DNA of 62,893 bases from Clostridiales bacterium (GTDB taxonomy: Bacteria; Bacillota; Clostridia; Christensenellales; Aristaeellaceae), in NCBI GenBank assembly GCA_024695415.1, contig JAILIE010000069.1, positions 1 to 62,893 on the forward strand, given 5' to 3'. Positions 59,790 to 62,893 of this stretch are shown here, piece after piece. The notes beneath the pieces were generated by a model. That model had not been told where the DNA came from. It saw only the letters and a list, made by a program, of their open reading frames with translations, and did no database searches. The translations under genes and the position numbers were made by a program. Numbering within the stretch: the first letter of the stretch is position 1; each line of letters starts with the position of its first letter.

Positions 59790-60700
59790 AACAGTACGAA
59801 GCTTCCGCCAGGACCGTAGAGGAAGCCATTGAACAGGGGCTTCAGGAGCTTGGTGTTTCCATCGGTGATGTCGACGTGCGCGTGGTGGAGGAAGGCAGCA
59901 AGGGCCTGTTCGGCCTGTTCGGCTCCCGCCCCGCCAGGGTATGCCTGACCGTGAAGGCGTCCGAAGAGGACCCGCTGGGCAACCTCCTGGAGGAGGAAAC
60001 CGTCAAGGCGGAGAAGCCCGCGAAGAAGGCGGAGAAGAAACCCGAAAACAAGAGCGAAAACAAGCCTGAAAAGAAGGCGGAAAAGAAGCCGGCCGAGAAA
60101 AAGCCGGAGAAGAAGCCCGCCGAAAAGAAGCCGGAACCCGAAAAGAAAGCGGAGAAGGCTGAAGCCGCCGAAGAAGCGGAGAAGCCGGAACCCCGGACGC
60201 TGGAAAAGCCGGAAGTGACGATGATTCCCGCCGACCAGCTGGATCCGGAAAGCCCCGCGGGCGTCGCGAAGGAATTCCTGGGCGAGCTGACGAAGCTGAT
60301 GGGCGTGGACGTGACCATTGACATGGGCACCGACGCCGAGGGCAATGTGTACGGCTATATGAACGGAGACACCCTGGGCATCCTGATCGGCCGCCGGGGC
60401 GAGACGCTGGACGCGCTGCAGTACCTGACCAGCCTGAAGGTCAACCGCGGCCGCGAAGGCTATACCCGGGTGACGCTGGACACGGAAAACTACCGCGCGA
60501 AGCGCGAGGACACCCTGATCCGCCTGGCGAACCGGATGGCGAACCGCGCGCTCCGAACCGGCCGCAAGGTCAGCCTCGAGCCCATGAATCCCTACGAGCG
60601 GCGGATTATCCACTTCGCCCTGCAGCAGAACGAGGGCGTGACCACGCACTCTGAAGGCGACGAACCGAACCGCCACGTTGTCATCACGCACAAGAAATAA
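59786..60700 (+). CDS. khpB: RNA-binding protein Jag/KhpB
   Basis: A 304-aa protein. Jag-N domain (1 to about 55, with GSKGLFGLFG), a Lys/Glu/Pro-rich linker (about 68-145) with many AEKKPEKK-like units, a KH domain (about 155-225, GILIGRRGETLDALQYL) and an R3H domain (to about 298, MNPYERRIIHFAL). With KhpA it binds RNA and affects cell elongation and division. Start overlaps the yidC stop (ATGA). Confidence 0.94.
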   Translation: MKQYEASARTVEEAIEQGLQELGVSIGDVDVRVVEEGSKGLFGLFGSRPARVCLTVKASEEDPLGNLLEEETVKAEKPAKKAEKKPENKSENKPEKKAEKKPAEKKPEKKPAEKKPEPEKKAEKAEAAEEAEKPEPRTLEKPEVTMIPADQLDPESPAGVAKEFLGELTKLMGVDVTIDMGTDAEGNVYGYMNGDTLGILIGRRGETLDALQYLTSLKVNRGREGYTRVTLDTENYRAKREDTLIRLANRMANRALRTGRKVSLEPMNPYERRIIHFALQQNEGVTTHSEGDEPNRHVVITHKK

Positions 60701-60722
60701 TCGAGGACACGGGAGGCATACC

Positions 60723-62003
60723 ATGTTAGATATCAACCTGCTCCGGAATGAGCCGGAGAAAGTCCGGGAGAACATCCGGAAAAAATTCCAGGATCAGAAA
60801 CTGCCGCTGGTGGACGAGGTGATCCGGTTCGACCGGGAGTACCGCGACGCCCAGCAGCAGGCGGACGCCCTGCGCAACAAGCGCAAGACCATGTCCAAAC
60901 AGATCGGCGGCCTGCTGGCCAAAGGCGAGAAGGACGAGGCGGAACGCGTCAAGGCCGAGGTGGCCGCGATGGCGGACGAGCTGGCGGCCCTGGAAGTGAA
61001 GGAAGAGGAGCTGAAGGCGGAGATCCGCAAGCGGATGCTCGTGATTCCGAACATCATCGACGACAGCGTTCCGATCGGCAGGGACGACAGCGAGAACGTC
61101 GAGGTGCAGCGCTACGGCGAGCCTGTCGTGCCCGAATGGGAAATTCCGTACCATGTGGATATCATGGAACGGCTCCACGGCATCGAGCTGGATCCTGCCC
61201 GGGAGACGAGCGGCAACGGGTTCTACTACCTGATGGGCGATATCGCCCGGCTGCACAGCGCCATCCTGAGCTATGCCCGGGACTTCATGATCGACCGCGG
61301 ATTCACCTACGTGATCCCGCCCTTCATGATCCACGGCAACGTGGTGACCGGCGTGATGAGCTTCGCCGAGATGGAAAACATGATGTACAAGATCGAAGGC
61401 GAGGATCTGTACCTGATCGGCACCTCCGAGCACAGCATGATCGGCAAGTTCATCGATACCATCCTGGACGAGAAGGACCTGCCCAAAACCCTGACGAGCT
61501 ACAGCCCCTGCTTCCGCAAGGAAGTCGGCGCCCACGGCATCGAGGAGCGCGGCGTATACCGCATCCACCAGTTCGAAAAGCAGGAAATGATCGTCATCTG
61601 CAAGCCGGAGGATTCCCCCATGTGGTTTGACCGGCTGTGGCAGAACACCGTGGACTTCTTCCGGACGCTGGACATTCCGGTGCGCACGCTGGAGTGCTGC
61701 TCCGGCGATCTGGCGGACCTGAAGGTGAAGAGCCTGGACGTGGAAGCCTGGTCCCCCCGGCAGAAGAAGTACTTCGAGGTCGGTTCCTGCTCGAACCTCG
61801 GCGACGCGCAGGCGCGCCGGCTGCAGATCCGCGTGAAGGACGAAAAGGGCGGCAAGTACTTTGCCCACACGCTGAACAACACCTGCGTGGCTCCGCCCCG
61901 CATGCTGATCGCCTTCCTGGAGAACAACCTCCGGGCGGACGGAACCGTCGCGATTCCCGAACCCCTGCGCATGTACATGGGCGGGAAGGACCATATCGGC
62001 TGA
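60723..62003 (+). CDS. serS: Seryl-tRNA synthetase
   Basis: A 426-aa class II synthetase. The N-terminal long antiparallel coiled coil (about 27-100) binds the tRNA long arm; motif 2 (SYSPCFRKEVG) and motif 3 (NNTCVAPPRMLIAFLE) are clear. ATG at 60723 (MLDINLLRNEPEKV) follows GGGAGG. It takes the place after jag where mnmE usually stands. A terminator follows. Confidence 0.96.
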   Translation: MLDINLLRNEPEKVRENIRKKFQDQKLPLVDEVIRFDREYRDAQQQADALRNKRKTMSKQIGGLLAKGEKDEAERVKAEVAAMADELAALEVKEEELKAEIRKRMLVIPNIIDDSVPIGRDDSENVEVQRYGEPVVPEWEIPYHVDIMERLHGIELDPARETSGNGFYYLMGDIARLHSAILSYARDFMIDRGFTYVIPPFMIHGNVVTGVMSFAEMENMMYKIEGEDLYLIGTSEHSMIGKFIDTILDEKDLPKTLTSYSPCFRKEVGAHGIEERGVYRIHQFEKQEMIVICKPEDSPMWFDRLWQNTVDFFRTLDIPVRTLECCSGDLADLKVKSLDVEAWSPRQKKYFEVGSCSNLGDAQARRLQIRVKDEKGGKYFAHTLNNTCVAPPRMLIAFLENNLRADGTVAIPEPLRMYMGGKDHIG

Positions 62004-62008
62004 CCCAC

Positions 62009-62034
62009 AGCGCCCGGTTTCCGGGCGCTTTTCC
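62009..62034 (+). terminator. Terminator of serS
   Basis: Nine-bp stem (62009-62017 with 62021-62029), three-base loop, then TTTTCC. Confidence 0.85.
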
Positions 62035-62070
62035 ATTGGTTCTTTTGGTGTTCTTTCCGGCCCGGAGCCG

Positions 62071-62098
62071 TTGACATTCATGCCTTTGAGAAGATAAT
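62071..62098 (+). promoter_or_regulatory. Aconitase promoter
   Basis: Perfect TTGACA (62071-62076), 16 bases, GATAAT (62093-62098). Confidence 0.75.
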
Positions 62099-62116
62099 AG
62101 AACCAGAACAACAGGA

Positions 62117-62147
62117 ACGGTCACCCGAAAGAGTGACCGTCCTTTTT
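62117..62147 (+). terminator. Terminator-like hairpin in the aconitase leader
   Basis: Eight-bp stem (62117-62124 with 62133-62140), then CC and five T, located about 12 bases after the expected transcription start and 18 bases before the start codon. It could attenuate the gene. Confidence 0.7.
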
Positions 62148-62164
62148 ACCGGAGGAATGCGGAA

Positions 62165-62893
62165 ATGAACCTCACCCAGAAGATCCTGAACGCCCACCTG
62201 GTCAGCGGGACCCCGAAGGCCGGAGAGGAAGTCTCCATCCGGATCGACCAGACCCTGACCCAGGATTCGACCGGCACCATGGCCTATCTCCAGTTCGAAG
62301 CGATGGGGATCGGCCGGGTCAAGACCCGCCGGAGCGTGGCGTACATTGACCATAACACCCTGCAGACCGGGTTTGAGAACGCGGACGACCACCAGTACAT
62401 CCAGAGCGTCGCGAAGAAGCACGGGATTTACTGCTCCAAGCCGGGCAACGGCATCTGCCACCAGGTGCATCTGGAGCGCTTCGGCGTTCCGGGCATGACC
62501 CTGCTGGGCAGCGACAGCCATACGCCCACCGGCGGCGGCATCGGCATGCTGGCGATCGGTGCGGGCGGCCTGGACGTGGCGGTGGCCATGGGCGGCGGCG
62601 CCTATTTCCTGACCTACCCGAAGGTGGTGGGCATCCGGCTGACCGGGAAGCTGCCCTACGCCGTGGCGGCGAAGGACATCATCCTGGAGGTGCTGCGCCG
62701 GCTGTCCGTCAAGGGCGGCGTCGGCAAGGTGATGGAATATATCGGCGAGGGCGTGGAAACCCTGACCGTTCCGGAACGCGCGACCATCGCGAACATGGGC
62801 GCGGAGCTCGGCGCGACCACCTCCGTGTTCCCCAGTGACGAGGTGACCCGCGCCTTCCTGAAGGCCCAGGGCCGGGAAGCGGACTTCACGCCC
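62165..62893 (+). CDS. acnA: Aconitate hydratase, N-terminal part (cut by window end)
   Basis: The first 243 codons of a 4Fe-4S dehydratase interconverting citrate and isocitrate. DHNTLQTGFENADDH, GNGICHQVHLERFG and LGSDSHTPTGGGIGMLAIG are the aconitase N-terminal motifs (the last two surround substrate and cluster residues); TQDSTGTMAYLQFEAM supports the aconitase rather than LeuC branch, as LeuC usually has a different start. GGAGG is ten bases before the ATG. The cluster cysteines lie beyond the window except the first one in GICH-like region, which I cannot assign firmly. Confidence 0.9.
   Translation, partial: MNLTQKILNAHLVSGTPKAGEEVSIRIDQTLTQDSTGTMAYLQFEAMGIGRVKTRRSVAYIDHNTLQTGFENADDHQYIQSVAKKHGIYCSKPGNGICHQVHLERFGVPGMTLLGSDSHTPTGGGIGMLAIGAGGLDVAVAMGGGAYFLTYPKVVGIRLTGKLPYAVAAKDIILEVLRRLSVKGGVGKVMEYIGEGVETLTVPERATIANMGAELGATTSVFPSDEVTRAFLKAQGREADFTP

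Overview
The window looks like a chromosomal segment of a GC-rich (roughly 60% by eye) Clostridia-type Firmicute, possibly an uncultured gut or rumen lineage. Bacillota markers are sepF, divIVA, comF, a Bacillus-type purR with a PurBox pair, a Crh-like HPr, a perfect CIRCE operator and an S-box (SAM-I) riboswitch. There is no rRNA or tRNA gene, no prophage and no CRISPR array. Genes are tightly packed, often overlapping by 4 to 20 bases, and GTG and TTG starts are common. Many promoters are near-consensus with 17-base spacers.

Layout. 1-13.4 kb: hppA (minus), a degenerate phosphoesterase, a MATE exporter, a Cys-cluster protein, an orphan DNA methyltransferase, recA, CIRCE-htpG, an internally deleted MgtC-like protein, a NusG paralogue, a SpoU methyltransferase, an AraR-like regulator and rlmH. 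13.4-17.2 kb: a run of three exported proteins (barnase-like lipoprotein, lipoprotein with six peptidoglycan-binding repeats, secreted caspase-like protein). 17.2-23.2 kb: mrp, a DUF5711-like protein, proS, a broken GIY-YIG gene beside a palindromic repeat, then plsX-acpP-rnc. 23.2-26.9 kb: two cell-wall proteins, one an L,D-transpeptidase. 26.9-38.9 kb: asnA, pth-mfd-lspA-rluD, then on the minus strand recD2-comF and lysC-rfbD.

38.9-46.1 kb: a repeat-rich wall protein, crh-like, purR, a division group (HlyD-like, sepF, divIVA), a stand-alone E2-type acyltransferase and a PflX-type radical SAM protein. 46.3-55.7 kb: a large membrane-anchored PQQ-propeller protein, glpK, pgsA, an rph-rdgB fusion, a HerA-like ATPase with its C-terminal tail apparently split into the next gene, and mscL. 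55.7-62.9 kb: SAM-I riboswitch and metK, pduL, the rpmH-rnpA-yidD-yidC-jag block, serS and the start of aconitase, cut by the window end.

The most unusual points are the exported barnase/PG-binding/caspase run, a full promoter placed inside an 18-bp terminator stem (23200-23267), two promoters followed at once by intrinsic-terminator hairpins (purR and aconitase leaders), the split HerA system, and several family members with altered active sites. All functional names rest on reading motifs by eye; no database search was run.
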